This document shows, piece by piece, positions 17,777 to 26,373 of a stretch of DNA of 64,000 nt (position 1 is the first letter of the stretch; each line of letters begins with the position of its first letter). The stretch is from contig NZ_BDBD01000025.1 of the NCBI RefSeq assembly GCF_001612805.1, forward strand, positions 213,316-277,315, given 5' to 3'. The stretch is from Nocardia coubleae NBRC 108252 (lineage in GTDB: Bacteria > Actinomycetota > Actinomycetes > Mycobacteriales > Mycobacteriaceae). A model generated the notes under the pieces. That model did not search any database and was not told the DNA's origin. It saw only the letters and a program-made list of their open reading frames with translations. The position numbers and the translations under genes were made by a program.

Positions 17777-18063
17777 TGTCCGCTCTCGAGAGCACGGACT
17801 TGATCAGCAAACCACCCATCGACATTCTCATATGAATTAGCGGCGACATGCGTGACCTCAGCCATATGCCTGATATTCGACGATAGCGCACGGTATGCAC
17901 CAAGAACCGCCTGCTTGGCGGCAACCTCGACCTGAACAATAGGAGACCCCGGCATGATCAATTCGAGTGAAATGCCTATTCCATCGATCGCGGTCGCATG
18001 CGCCTCGAGCGCTGCGCTCATCGTACTCAGCGCGGTGATATCCGCCTGCAACATCTCTGTCAA
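17773..18063 (-). CDS. EspC-like protein with YxxxD export motif
   Basis: The frame is open to 18147, but the best start is a TTG at 18063 behind GGGGGCGAA, or the ATG at 18054; the frame upstream reads poorly as protein. The product is about 96 aa: helix (LQADITALSTMSAALEAHAT), a hydrophobic turn (GISLELIMPGSP) and a second helix (QAVLGAYRALSSNIRHMAEV), ending in SYENVDGWFADQVRALES. YENVD fits the C-terminal YxxxD/E export signal of type VII substrates, which the cassette 1 counterpart lacks. It is the first gene of the minus-strand cassette, overlapping the large WXG-like gene by 4 nt. The family call rests on helical pattern, size, motif and neighbourhood. Confidence 0.65.
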   Translation of the reverse strand: MTEMLQADITALSTMSAALEAHATAIDGIGISLELIMPGSPIVQVEVAAKQAVLGAYRALSSNIRHMAEVTHVAANSYENVDGWFADQVRALESGQ

Positions 18064-18421
18064 TTCGCCCCCAAGAGACAGTTGTACTTGGCCGACACGA
18101 TAGCAGCCGGTTGCCCGGAGGACACTCGCGCCGAGGACGGCGAACACCAGCTCTGGTGAACAGCGGTATGACTACCGCAATGTCGACGCCGAGGCTCAGG
18201 CCACCTGTGTGGTGACGCAGCGCCGCTGTGCCCCGCAACCCCGGTGTACGCCGTTCGTCCATCTCCTTGCGCTCAGCTAGAGTCGCTGTCCGACAGCACC
18301 TTTCGACGCCCCGAGGGACGGCAGAGGAAGCGATCGATCAACGTCGACGGCGATCGCGGTATCATCCTCAGGGGTCGGGGCGCGGCTGCGTCCAGGTGAC
18401 GAGCTGGGGGTGGTTCGGGTG
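18064..18421. other. Divergent intergenic region
   Basis: About 360 bp between the EspC-like gene and the OLD-type ATPase gene. It must hold promoters for both directions, but I see no convincing -35/-10 pair, repeat or RNA gene. Short open frames here read as noise. Confidence 0.4.
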
Positions 18422-19936
18422 ATGAACGCAGGCAACCGGTTTCGCAGCGAGATCCGGCATGGGACCATTCAGGAGCTCGCGGGCAAGGTGGCCAAGGAGA
18501 GCTACGGGCAGTATCTCCGCAAGCTCACGCTCGCCAAGGTCCGCGGCTTCAGCAATATCGAGGTGAGTTTCGACTTCCCGGTTACCGCGGTTGTCGGGCC
18601 CAACGGTGGCGGCAAGTCGACCATCCTCGGCGCTGCCGGCCTTCCCTACAGCTCGGTGCCGCCGAGCCGGTTCTTCGCCAAGAGCGGCAAGTACGACGAC
18701 AGCATGCAGAACTGGTCGATCGAGTACCAGCTCATCGAGAAGGGGCTGAATCGGAAGCTTCCGGTCCTGCGAACGGCGAGTTTCAAACGCCTCAAGTGGA
18801 ATCGGACCGCGGTCGACCGGAGAGTCCTCATCTTCGGGGTGGAGCGGACGGTCCCGGCCAGTGAACGGCAGAACCTACGGCGAGCCGTTGGCAGTGCCTT
18901 CGAAGCCGTTCGTGAGACCTGCCTTCCTGATCACGTCATCGATCAAGCCGAGAAAGTACTCGCCAAACCGTTGGCCGGCTTCCGGCAACTCTTCCTCGAT
19001 GACATCGATCGGCTGAGCATCTTCTCCGGCGTCACCGCGCTGGGCGACGGCTATTCCGAGTTCCACTTCGGCGCCGGCGAGGCCAGCGTCATCAGAATCA
19101 TCGCGGAAGTCGAAGCCGCAGAGGAGAACAGCCTCATCCTGATCGAAGAGATCGAGAACGGGCTGCATCCCGTGGCGACACAACGGATGGTCGAATACCT
19201 CATCGACGTCGCCCACCGCCGCAAGTGCCAAGTGGTGTTCACCACCCACTCCAACGATGCCTTGGCTCCGCTGCCGCCGGAGGCCATCTGGGCCGCGCTC
19301 GGTGATCGGGTGATCCAAGGCAAGCTCGATGTGCGATCGCTTCGTGCCATTACCGGGCAGGTCGAAGCGGACGTGGTGGTCTTCGTCGAGGACCAGTTCG
19401 CCCGGGACCTGGTGGCGACCGCGTTGCGCAGGGACGGCGGCGTGGAACTGGACATGATCGAGATCCATGCGATGAGCGGCGCCGCGGTAGCGAAGAACGC
19501 TACCCTGCACCACAATTCGATTCCCACGACGTGGCAGCCCGCGCTCTGCTTTCTGGACGGCGACCAAGGCGAGCTGGCCGACGAGGACAAACAGATTCAT
19601 CTCCTGCCGGGAAATTCGGACCCGGAACGCACCGTTCTCGACGACATCTGTTCCAACCTGGATGAGCTCGCGGCCAAACTGACACTGTCGCTGCGACTGC
19701 CGTTGGATCGACAGCAGCAGGTCGTCTCCGTGATTCGTACCCGCAGGACCACGAACCGCGACGTCCACCTGATCTTTCAGCAGATCGGTGAAGACCTCGG
19801 ATTCTTGTCGGCGCACGACGTCGCGCACGCCTTCCTTGCCTTGTGGGCGAACGAGTTTCCCGAGCCGACCAAGATGATCGTCGATCTCATCCGCCAGGCA
19901 CAGCAGCGCGGGCGACCGACTCCGGCATCGGCGTGA
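18422..19936 (+). CDS. OLD-family ATPase-TOPRIM nuclease, Gabija GajA-like
   Basis: A 504-aa protein (ATG 18422 behind GGGGGTGG; a GTG at 18410 is possible). An ABC-type ATPase head has Walker A GPNGGGKST at about 59-67 and Walker B SLILIEEIENGLHP at about 236. A TOPRIM domain follows, with the glutamate strand VVVFVED at about 317 and CFLDGDQGE (DxD) at about 375. This is the class 2 OLD layout. In Gabija, GajA is an OLD-type nuclease that nicks DNA and works with the UvrD-like GajB, and here a UvrD-like helicase starts 16 bp downstream. I therefore call a Gabija-like pair, although the partner is larger than normal GajB. All key ATPase and TOPRIM residues appear intact. Confidence 0.8.
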   Translation: MNAGNRFRSEIRHGTIQELAGKVAKESYGQYLRKLTLAKVRGFSNIEVSFDFPVTAVVGPNGGGKSTILGAAGLPYSSVPPSRFFAKSGKYDDSMQNWSIEYQLIEKGLNRKLPVLRTASFKRLKWNRTAVDRRVLIFGVERTVPASERQNLRRAVGSAFEAVRETCLPDHVIDQAEKVLAKPLAGFRQLFLDDIDRLSIFSGVTALGDGYSEFHFGAGEASVIRIIAEVEAAEENSLILIEEIENGLHPVATQRMVEYLIDVAHRRKCQVVFTTHSNDALAPLPPEAIWAALGDRVIQGKLDVRSLRAITGQVEADVVVFVEDQFARDLVATALRRDGGVELDMIEIHAMSGAAVAKNATLHHNSIPTTWQPALCFLDGDQGELADEDKQIHLLPGNSDPERTVLDDICSNLDELAAKLTLSLRLPLDRQQQVVSVIRTRRTTNRDVHLIFQQIGEDLGFLSAHDVAHAFLALWANEFPEPTKMIVDLIRQAQQRGRPTPASA

Positions 19937-19952
19937 CCGGGCGGGTGCGATA

Positions 19953-22106
19953 GTGGCGAGGATCGTCCTCACCTCCACCGCTGCGGCACAATCACACGCC
20001 CCGGCACTCAGACGACGGGTGTTCGACCTGCTGTCGCTGTTCCAGGGCGATCTACACGACGAACCATGGACCGAGCGGGTGCCGGGCGCGAAGGATTCGC
20101 GGGTGCGCACTGCGTACGTGGACGGCACGCATCGCGCTGTGGTTTTCCGCGTCGACCCAGAGCGTGGTGAGACCACCTACATCTATATGGGCACGTGGGC
20201 AGCGAACGAAGCCCGCCGACAGGCGACCAGAGCGACCTTGCGGGTGAATCCGGTGTCCGGCGCCCTGGAGGGTACGGTCGGCCAACTGCCGCTCGTGAGC
20301 GACCGACCAAGAACCCCCGCTCACCCTCTACTCGAACGTGCCGGGCACTCGCCGGCCGAACTCGCCGCCGATCTGGGACTCGATCGCACAGTCACCGAAC
20401 GCGCCTACCTCATCACCGATCGCACCGAATTCTTTCGGTTCGCCGGGGAGGTCACCGCGAAGCTGGGGTGGCAAGGCCAAGCGTTGCTGCAGCTCCTCGA
20501 CGGGGCGTCGCCGGAACTGATCCGCGAGCAGCTGGAACTGCACACGCCGCCCGAGACAGCCGCGGACGAGGACGACCGGATCATCGCGGCCCTCGACCGC
20601 CCCGCTTCCCGCCTGCTGTTCACCTATGCCGACGATTCAGCCGAGTTGCGCCGTGTGATCGACAGCGGCGATGCCAACGCGTGGCGGACGTTCTTGCATC
20701 CGGAACAACGACGCTATGCCGAGCAGAGCTATCCCGGCTCGTTCCGCGTCTCGGGTGGGTCCGGCACCGGCAAGTCGGTGATTCTGGTCCATCGGGCACG
20801 TAATCTCATCCGTCGCAACCCGGATGCGCGCGTGGTGCTGACGACTTTCACCAAGGAACTGGCGACTATTCTCGAACAGAACCTGCGCGTCCTCGACCCG
20901 GATGTCGCCTTCGCAACGAAGCTCGGGCAACCGGGAATCTATGTCGGCGGCATCGACAGCCTCGCCGTCCAGGTCTTGCAACAAAGCTCAGCAGAAGTCG
21001 AAGTGGCGTCACAGGATGTTCTGGGCCACCGGAAGTTCCAATGGCGAGGGCATCGACCGGACCGTTACGTCTGGCCACGGATCGCCGCCGAGGTCGACCA
21101 TCGCCTGCCGCCGCATCTGACCACACCGTGGTTCTTGGAGAACGAATACGTCGCGGTAGTACTTGCACGACGCATCCGAACGGTCCGCGAATACGCCACG
21201 GTGGAACGGCGCGGACGCCGGATCCGGCTGGACAGAGCAATGAGGGTTGCGCTCTGGAAAATCTTCGACTCTTACCGGACGTTCTGCGCCAGGTTCAACT
21301 GGTACAGCTATCAAGAGGTCGCGGCCGTGGCTGGGCGTCACCTCATGCATGCTGCCGCTGCAGGTGAGACCGCACTCGCGGACCACGTGCTGGTGGATGA
21401 GGGCCAAGACCTGCACGCGGTCCATTGGCGATTCGTCCGCGCGCTCGTCGACGAAGGTTCCGATGACATCTTCATCGCCGACGACCCCCACCAGCGCATC
21501 TTCAACGAACGAATTGCGCTGTCGGATCACAATATTGCGCTCAGCGGGCGATCACGTCGACTGACGTTGAACTACCGGACCACAGCAGAGAACCTCGATT
21601 TCGCCCTCGGCTTCCTGCTGGGCACCGAGTTCCGGGACCTCGAAGACCGGATCGAGCCGGGGTCCGGCTACCGATCTGCCCGTCTCGGCCCCGAACCGAG
21701 CCTCGTGCCGTGCACCAACGAGAAGACGATGCTGAAATGCGTCGTCGACACGGTGCGCGAATGGCAGCGGTCGGGCACATCGGTGACCACAATCGCGGTA
21801 CTCACCTTCGACAACGGTACGGCTAGCACGATCCGGTCCCGCCTCAGGGCTGCGGATTGCCCGGTCGACGATGACCAGTGCGGCGATTCGCGGATGCCGG
21901 TTGCAGTCCGGACGATGTCCGGCGCCAAAGGTCTCGAGTACACGAACGTGATCGTCGCCGGCGTCGACCCGAGCCGGCCGCCCATAGCCGCACTCGACCA
22001 GCAAGGCTCCCCCTACGAAACCGCGGACGCGAAGCAGCGTGCCAAGGCGCTTGCCTACGTCGCGGCCACGCGCGCACGGGATCGGCTTGCATTCATCTGG
22101 CATTGA
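19953..22106 (+). CDS. UvrD-like SF1 helicase with RelE/ParE-like N-terminal domain (paralogue A)
   Basis: A 717-aa protein starting with GTG 16 bp after the OLD-like gene. Residues of about 15-105 (SRVRTAYVDGTHRAVVFRVD, TYIYMGTW, TLRVNPVSGALEG) form a small beta-sheet pattern resembling RelE/ParE toxins. A helical linker follows (about 115-255, with DDSAELRRVIDSG). The UvrD core has Walker A GGSGTGKSV (about 267), DHVLVDEGQD as motif II (about 481; DEGQD instead of DExx with Ala), LTLNYRTTAEN and VRTMSGAKGLEYTNVIVAG, with YVAATRARDRL at the end. It should unwind DNA 3' to 5' using ATP. Two close paralogues lie at 33503 and 36939. In the Gabija comparison it takes the GajB position but carries about 250 extra N-terminal residues. 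Confidence 0.85.
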   Translation: MARIVLTSTAAAQSHAPALRRRVFDLLSLFQGDLHDEPWTERVPGAKDSRVRTAYVDGTHRAVVFRVDPERGETTYIYMGTWAANEARRQATRATLRVNPVSGALEGTVGQLPLVSDRPRTPAHPLLERAGHSPAELAADLGLDRTVTERAYLITDRTEFFRFAGEVTAKLGWQGQALLQLLDGASPELIREQLELHTPPETAADEDDRIIAALDRPASRLLFTYADDSAELRRVIDSGDANAWRTFLHPEQRRYAEQSYPGSFRVSGGSGTGKSVILVHRARNLIRRNPDARVVLTTFTKELATILEQNLRVLDPDVAFATKLGQPGIYVGGIDSLAVQVLQQSSAEVEVASQDVLGHRKFQWRGHRPDRYVWPRIAAEVDHRLPPHLTTPWFLENEYVAVVLARRIRTVREYATVERRGRRIRLDRAMRVALWKIFDSYRTFCARFNWYSYQEVAAVAGRHLMHAAAAGETALADHVLVDEGQDLHAVHWRFVRALVDEGSDDIFIADDPHQRIFNERIALSDHNIALSGRSRRLTLNYRTTAENLDFALGFLLGTEFRDLEDRIEPGSGYRSARLGPEPSLVPCTNEKTMLKCVVDTVREWQRSGTSVTTIAVLTFDNGTASTIRSRLRAADCPVDDDQCGDSRMPVAVRTMSGAKGLEYTNVIVAGVDPSRPPIAALDQQGSPYETADAKQRAKALAYVAATRARDRLAFIWH

Positions 22107-22147
22107 GAGCCGTTAACGCGATGGCAAGGTTTCACGACATCATCCGA

Positions 22148-22176
22148 TTGACATAGCTTTCAGTCTGCCGTAGCTT
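22148..22176 (+). promoter_or_regulatory. Candidate promoter of the secreted DUF732-like gene
   Basis: TTGACA (22148-22153), a 17-bp spacer and TAGCTT (22171-22176) stand about 105 bp before the ATG at 22283. The -35 is perfect and the -10 matches at the key first, second and last positions. Confidence 0.45.
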
Positions 22177-22282
22177 GGACGACAACATCACAAGGTAGCT
22201 ACTGGATCAGCCAGAACCCCAGAGCTCCAACACTTTCCGTCGCCACCTCGGCGCCGCCCCATCGCCTTACCAGAGGGAACCC

Positions 22283-22648
22283 ATGCGTCACTCACGTGTC
22301 ATCTCCGCCCTGCTCGCTGCGGGCACCGTCACCGCCTTCACCGCACTCGCCCCGCAAGTCGGGGCGAAGCCGGCGAGCGGCTCGTCCAGCGGCTCGTCGG
22401 AAACCTGCGCAGCCCGCAGCAACGCGGATCGAATGTTCCTGCGGCGTGCCGATTTCGCCGACGAACCGTGCCGAACCCAAGACGCCGCAATCCGGCTGGC
22501 GTTGTCCAACTGCCAGTGGCTGGCTACTCATGGGCACAGCGCGTCCAAGCACATCGAATTGGCGGAGATCAACCGCGCCTCAGTGCGCTACCCGTACACC
22601 TTCCTCGACGCCGCGGTCACCAGCTACTGTCCGCAATACGACATCTGA
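22283..22648 (+). CDS. Secreted DUF732-like protein
   Basis: A 121-aa protein behind AGAGGGAACCC. It has a Sec signal: MRHSRVISALLAAGTVTAF, then a hydrophobic core with likely cleavage after VGA (about residue 28). The mature region begins with a Ser/Gly linker. Its helical core (DAAIRLALSNCQWLATHGHS, then VRYPYTFLDAAVTSYCPQY) has the paired cysteines and C-terminal CPQ motif of small exported mycobacterial/nocardial DUF732 proteins. Function is unknown in the family. The gene stands alone with its own likely promoter and is probably part of the core genome rather than of the defence genes on either side. Confidence 0.75.
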   Translation: MRHSRVISALLAAGTVTAFTALAPQVGAKPASGSSSGSSETCAARSNADRMFLRRADFADEPCRTQDAAIRLALSNCQWLATHGHSASKHIELAEINRASVRYPYTFLDAAVTSYCPQYDI

Positions 22649-22899
22649 TCCACTCGACCCAAGGCCCGCCCCGGCGGTGGCCGCATCACGGAACCGCCTC
22701 GAACACAAGACATTTCAGCCTTCTGCTGCCACACTGTTCGCCGTGCCGGCAGCTCCGATTCGCTGTCAGTTCGAGACGATCCCGCTTGTCGTCGCTACGC
22801 CGTTCACTCGGTCCACACCTCGCCTCTTCCGAATGAAGAAGGCCACATCACTTGAACTCGCCATCGTTGCCCCTTCCTCCACGCCGCAGGAACCTTCAG

Positions 22900-23397
22900 A
22901 TGCTGAAGACCGCCATGTCGGCGCTGACTCCCGGCAAACCTGCCGCCGCGACGTTCCGGTCCGAGCTCTACGGAACTTTCAGCGTGCACGGCCCGGTGGT
23001 TCGTTCCGGCGCGAACGGCGGCCTGCTGATCGGTGGGCATGCCCTCGATATGGCCTCGTCGACGCTCAACCCGGTGCCGGATCTGCTGGAGCTGATCGCC
23101 GACGCCTCAGACGTCGCTGATCCACCTACAGGATTGGCGTCCGCATTGGCCGAGCTGACCCACGGGGATCCGGTGGTCGGGTATTTCCAGGAACCTGCCT
23201 ACGGCGTGTACACGGTGACAGGCTTCGCGGTAGATGCGCCGGTACACGGCGGTCTTCTGGTGGGCGCACGGATTCTGACATCCCGCGCCGGCCGGATGCC
23301 CGGTGCGTATCTCGTTGCACTCCAACGGTTTACGGATACGAACGCCGGCCCCGGTCCGGCCCGGATCACACGCTGGCCCGACACCGTCAACGATTGA
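22900..23397 (+). CDS. Unknown protein with an internal beta-strand duplication
   Basis: A 165-aa protein starting at the ATG at 22900, seven bases after AGGAA; the open frame reaches 22852 but has no ribosome site there. The sequence contains two similar halves. FRSELYGTFSVHGPVV ... GGLLIGGHAL at about 21-50 parallels FQEPAYGVYTVTGFAV ... GGLLVGARIL at about 100-128, so an ancestral duplication is likely. Each half is beta-rich with a GGLL turn. No catalytic, membrane or export signal is present. It is followed after 22 bp by the 194-aa gene and then the PIF1 fusion, so it is probably the first gene of that operon. No family is recognised. Confidence 0.6.
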   Translation: MLKTAMSALTPGKPAAATFRSELYGTFSVHGPVVRSGANGGLLIGGHALDMASSTLNPVPDLLELIADASDVADPPTGLASALAELTHGDPVVGYFQEPAYGVYTVTGFAVDAPVHGGLLVGARILTSRAGRMPGAYLVALQRFTDTNAGPGPARITRWPDTVND

Positions 23398-23419
23398 CCC
23401 GAAAGCTGTAGCAAGGAGA

Positions 23420-24004
23420 ATGATGTTGGGTTTCGCCGTAGTCGATCGGCATCCGCCGTACGAGTTCACCGCGATATGGCTGACCGATCGCACTACCGAC
23501 GATTTCGTGCGCAACACCAACGCTGTCGTCATTCCGCACGATGATCCCGACCACGACAAGAAGGTCCGCTCACTCACGTGGGGTCGTGCGGTGGTTCTCA
23601 CCGAAGGTACCGACCCACCGCTGGCATTCTCGCACGCGCTCCGAATCGAAGCGTTCGACGATTTGATCCGACAGACCGCTGACCAGCAGGAGCGGATCTG
23701 CGCGGCGATCACGGACTATTCTCGACGCAAACGCACCAAACTGGTCGTTCCCAGTTTTCTCCCGGTGCCCGAGATCGGTACACCTGAGCGCGACGAACCA
23801 CACTATCGCGCGCTGTGGGTCGCCGATTACATCGGCGCAGTGTGGTCGGCTTGGCTGTTCACCGAGGAGCAGCGTGTGCGCCGAACGACTTCTCCGAAAA
23901 GCCGGGAAACACCATGGATCATGCCGGCGGACCTGAACAGCCCGACTATCGCCGACTTTCCCGTGGACTTCGCCGAGCGAGTGAAACCCGAGACCGTGCC
24001 ATGA
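23420..24004 (+). CDS. Unknown 194-aa protein co-transcribed with the PIF1 fusion
   Basis: The start is the ATG at 23420 preceded by AAGGAGA, which overrides a longer open frame to 23303. The protein opens with a beta-rich stretch (MMLGFAVVDRHPPYEFTAIW) and has a mixed middle with LRIEAFDDLIRQTADQQERI. A basic segment YSRRKRTKLVVPSFLPVPEI is followed by an aromatic helix YRALWVADYIGAVWSAWLF. It has no recognised domain. The stop overlaps the PIF1 gene by 4 nt (ATGA), a strong sign that the two products work together. Because the partner is a helicase/nuclease-like fusion, a nucleic-acid-binding or regulatory role is a reasonable guess, not a finding. Confidence 0.6.
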   Translation: MMLGFAVVDRHPPYEFTAIWLTDRTTDDFVRNTNAVVIPHDDPDHDKKVRSLTWGRAVVLTEGTDPPLAFSHALRIEAFDDLIRQTADQQERICAAITDYSRRKRTKLVVPSFLPVPEIGTPERDEPHYRALWVADYIGAVWSAWLFTEEQRVRRTTSPKSRETPWIMPADLNSPTIADFPVDFAERVKPETVP

Positions 24005-26301
24005 GTAATCAGCCGACCGTGGCGTCGCTCACCATCACGCCGGAGTTCGCCGAAGGACTTCACCGCTTGGAAAGTGGGGAAAACCTGTTCCTCACCGGTC
24101 GTGCGGGAACCGGCAAATCGACGCTGATCCGCGAGTTCCTCGCCACGACGAACCGTAATGTCGTGGTCGCGGCCCCAACGGGAATCGCCGCGCTCAATGT
24201 CGGTGGCTACACCATCCACCGGTTGTTCTCGTTCTGGGCGGGCATCACCGTCGACGATGTCCGTTCGAGCGACTACTTCCCTGGCCGCTTCGCGAAAACC
24301 CTGGCCAGACTCGACACACTGATTCTCGACGAAGCATCAATGATCCGGGCCGACCTGTTCGACTGCCTCGCCGTTGCGCTCGAACGATTCGGGCCCAAGC
24401 GGGGCAGGCCCTTCGGCGGTGTGCAATTGGTGTTGGTAGGCGATCTGTTCCAGCTTTCGCCTGTGGTCAGCGAAGGCGAGAAGGACTACTTCACGCAGCG
24501 CTACACCTCGCCGTACTTCTTCTCAGCCGACCACTACGTTCACGAGCAGTTCCCAGTCGTCGAACTGAGAACCGTCTTCCGGCAGATCGGGGACACACGT
24601 TTGGTCGAAATCCTCAACGAGGTCCGAGATGGCGCCCTGTCGGGAACTTCTCGAGCAGAGCTGAACAATCGAACCAATCCAGATTTCGAACCGCCGGTGG
24701 ACGAATACTGGCTGACTCTGGCCACGACCAACCGGATCGCCGAGACGCGCAACCGGGCGATGCTCGCACGTGTTCCCGGTCGAGAACTCACCCATCGCGC
24801 CACCACATCCGGCGACATCGATGGCTTCGACCGACCCGCCGCGGAGGTGATCACCTACAAGGTCGGCGCTCAGATCATGCTGCTGACCAATGATCCAGCC
24901 GATCGCTGGGTGAACGGGACCATCGGGCGGATCACCGGTTATCGCACCGAGCACGGCTCCCCGGTCGTGACCATCGACCTGCCCGACGGCAGTCGGGTCG
25001 ATACACGACCGCACCTGTGGGAAATCACGCGACCAGAAGTCGTCGACGGCGCCCTCCGGCATCAGGTCGTCGGCACATATAAGCAGCTGCCGTTCCAGCT
25101 GGCCTGGTCGATCACGATCCACAAGAGTCAAGGACAAACCCTGGACCGGCTCGTCGTCGATCTCAGCGGCGGCACCTTCGCCGATGGTCAGCTCTATGTC
25201 GCACTCAGCCGGTGCACGTCGATAGAGGGGCTGGTCCTCAAACGCGATGTCCTGCCCAAGGATTTGAAAACCGATATCCGTATCCGCCGTTTCCTCGCCG
25301 CCAGCAGCGCGACGTCCACTTCACGCGGAAATGTCTATCTCGGGATCTGCACTGTCGGCGACGAAGGGCGGATGTGGCGGCCGCGCCCGATCGAGATCGC
25401 GTTGGTCACGGAGGACGGAATCGAACTCAGCACCCTGGTCAATCCCCTCCGCGACCTCGGTGACGCCCGCCTCACATATGGAATCACCGCCGGCGACGTC
25501 GCACTGGCACCCACCCTCGACCAAGCCTGGGCAGCACTGGCTCCGGATCTGGCCGGCCGATGCCCGGTCGGACTCGACATCGACAATCAGCTACGCAACC
25601 TCGACTACGAGCTCAAGCGCCTGGGCGTGGTTGTGCCGATGCCGCTGGGCATATCTCTCGATGTGGCCGACTTGTCGGAGTCCGAGATCGCCGGCCTCCA
25701 AGCTCCGAGCGCAGTCGCCCGTGCACGGGCCACACGAGCGCTCGTCACTCGCGTAGCGTCAGCGATTCGCACCGAGGGCGAGGTTTTCACCACCCCGAAT
25801 GATGGATTCGGGTACACGCTCGAACGGGGAGGAACGCCCGACTGCTTCCAGCCGGGTGGCATGACGCCCGCCGCGTCGACGCCCGAAGCGGCACTCGCCG
25901 AATTGCTCCGCCACAACCTTCCCCGCATTCAGCTCGACGAGCAGACATACGCTCGACTGGCCGACCTCGGTCAGGCTCTCGGTCACCCCATTCTCGACGA
26001 CGAATCCCGCTGTCACAGCGTGTCGATAGCCGACATCCTCACGGCCGGTGCGCGAATTTGCTTCACCGGTTCGGTGATCGATGACGCCGGTACCCAGTGG
26101 AGTCGCACCGACATGGAACAACTGGCGGCCAGGTGCGGTCTCGTCCCGGTGCCGAGCGTGACGAAGAAGCGATGCGACGCGCTGATCGCGGCCGAAGCCG
26201 GGACAACGTCCGGCAAAGGCCGCAAGGCCACCGAATTCGGCAAACCGATTTTCACTGCGGATCAGTTCCTTGCCTGGACCACGGCTGCCACGACTTCCTG
26301 A
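24001..26301 (+). CDS. PIF1-family helicase fused to exonuclease-like and BRCT domains
   Basis: A 766-aa protein from the ATG at 24001 (overlapping the previous stop). The PIF1/RecD-like core has Walker A GRAGTGKST (about 33), TGIAALNVGGYTIHRLF, motif II LILDEASM (about 107), VLVGDLFQLSPV and the C-terminal ITIHKSQGQTL with LYVALSRCTS. It should be a 5' to 3' SF1B DNA helicase. Residues of about 445-550 (EIALVTEDGIELSTLVNP, then PVGLDIDNQLRNLDYELKRL) resemble a DnaQ-type exonuclease fold, but the first DxE motif is weak, so it may be inactive. The C-terminus (about 685-766, ICFTGSVIDDAGTQWSR ... LAARCGLVPVPSVTKK) is a BRCT domain. Helicase, exonuclease-like and BRCT in one chain suggests a DNA repair or defence role. 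Confidence 0.85.
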   Translation: MSNQPTVASLTITPEFAEGLHRLESGENLFLTGRAGTGKSTLIREFLATTNRNVVVAAPTGIAALNVGGYTIHRLFSFWAGITVDDVRSSDYFPGRFAKTLARLDTLILDEASMIRADLFDCLAVALERFGPKRGRPFGGVQLVLVGDLFQLSPVVSEGEKDYFTQRYTSPYFFSADHYVHEQFPVVELRTVFRQIGDTRLVEILNEVRDGALSGTSRAELNNRTNPDFEPPVDEYWLTLATTNRIAETRNRAMLARVPGRELTHRATTSGDIDGFDRPAAEVITYKVGAQIMLLTNDPADRWVNGTIGRITGYRTEHGSPVVTIDLPDGSRVDTRPHLWEITRPEVVDGALRHQVVGTYKQLPFQLAWSITIHKSQGQTLDRLVVDLSGGTFADGQLYVALSRCTSIEGLVLKRDVLPKDLKTDIRIRRFLAASSATSTSRGNVYLGICTVGDEGRMWRPRPIEIALVTEDGIELSTLVNPLRDLGDARLTYGITAGDVALAPTLDQAWAALAPDLAGRCPVGLDIDNQLRNLDYELKRLGVVVPMPLGISLDVADLSESEIAGLQAPSAVARARATRALVTRVASAIRTEGEVFTTPNDGFGYTLERGGTPDCFQPGGMTPAASTPEAALAELLRHNLPRIQLDEQTYARLADLGQALGHPILDDESRCHSVSIADILTAGARICFTGSVIDDAGTQWSRTDMEQLAARCGLVPVPSVTKKRCDALIAAEAGTTSGKGRKATEFGKPIFTADQFLAWTTAATTS

Positions 26302-26373
26302 CCAATGGAGTCTTCCGATCCCACGCCCCGGGCCGGCCTTCGGACACTGAGGCCGCGACCACGAAACCCGCTG

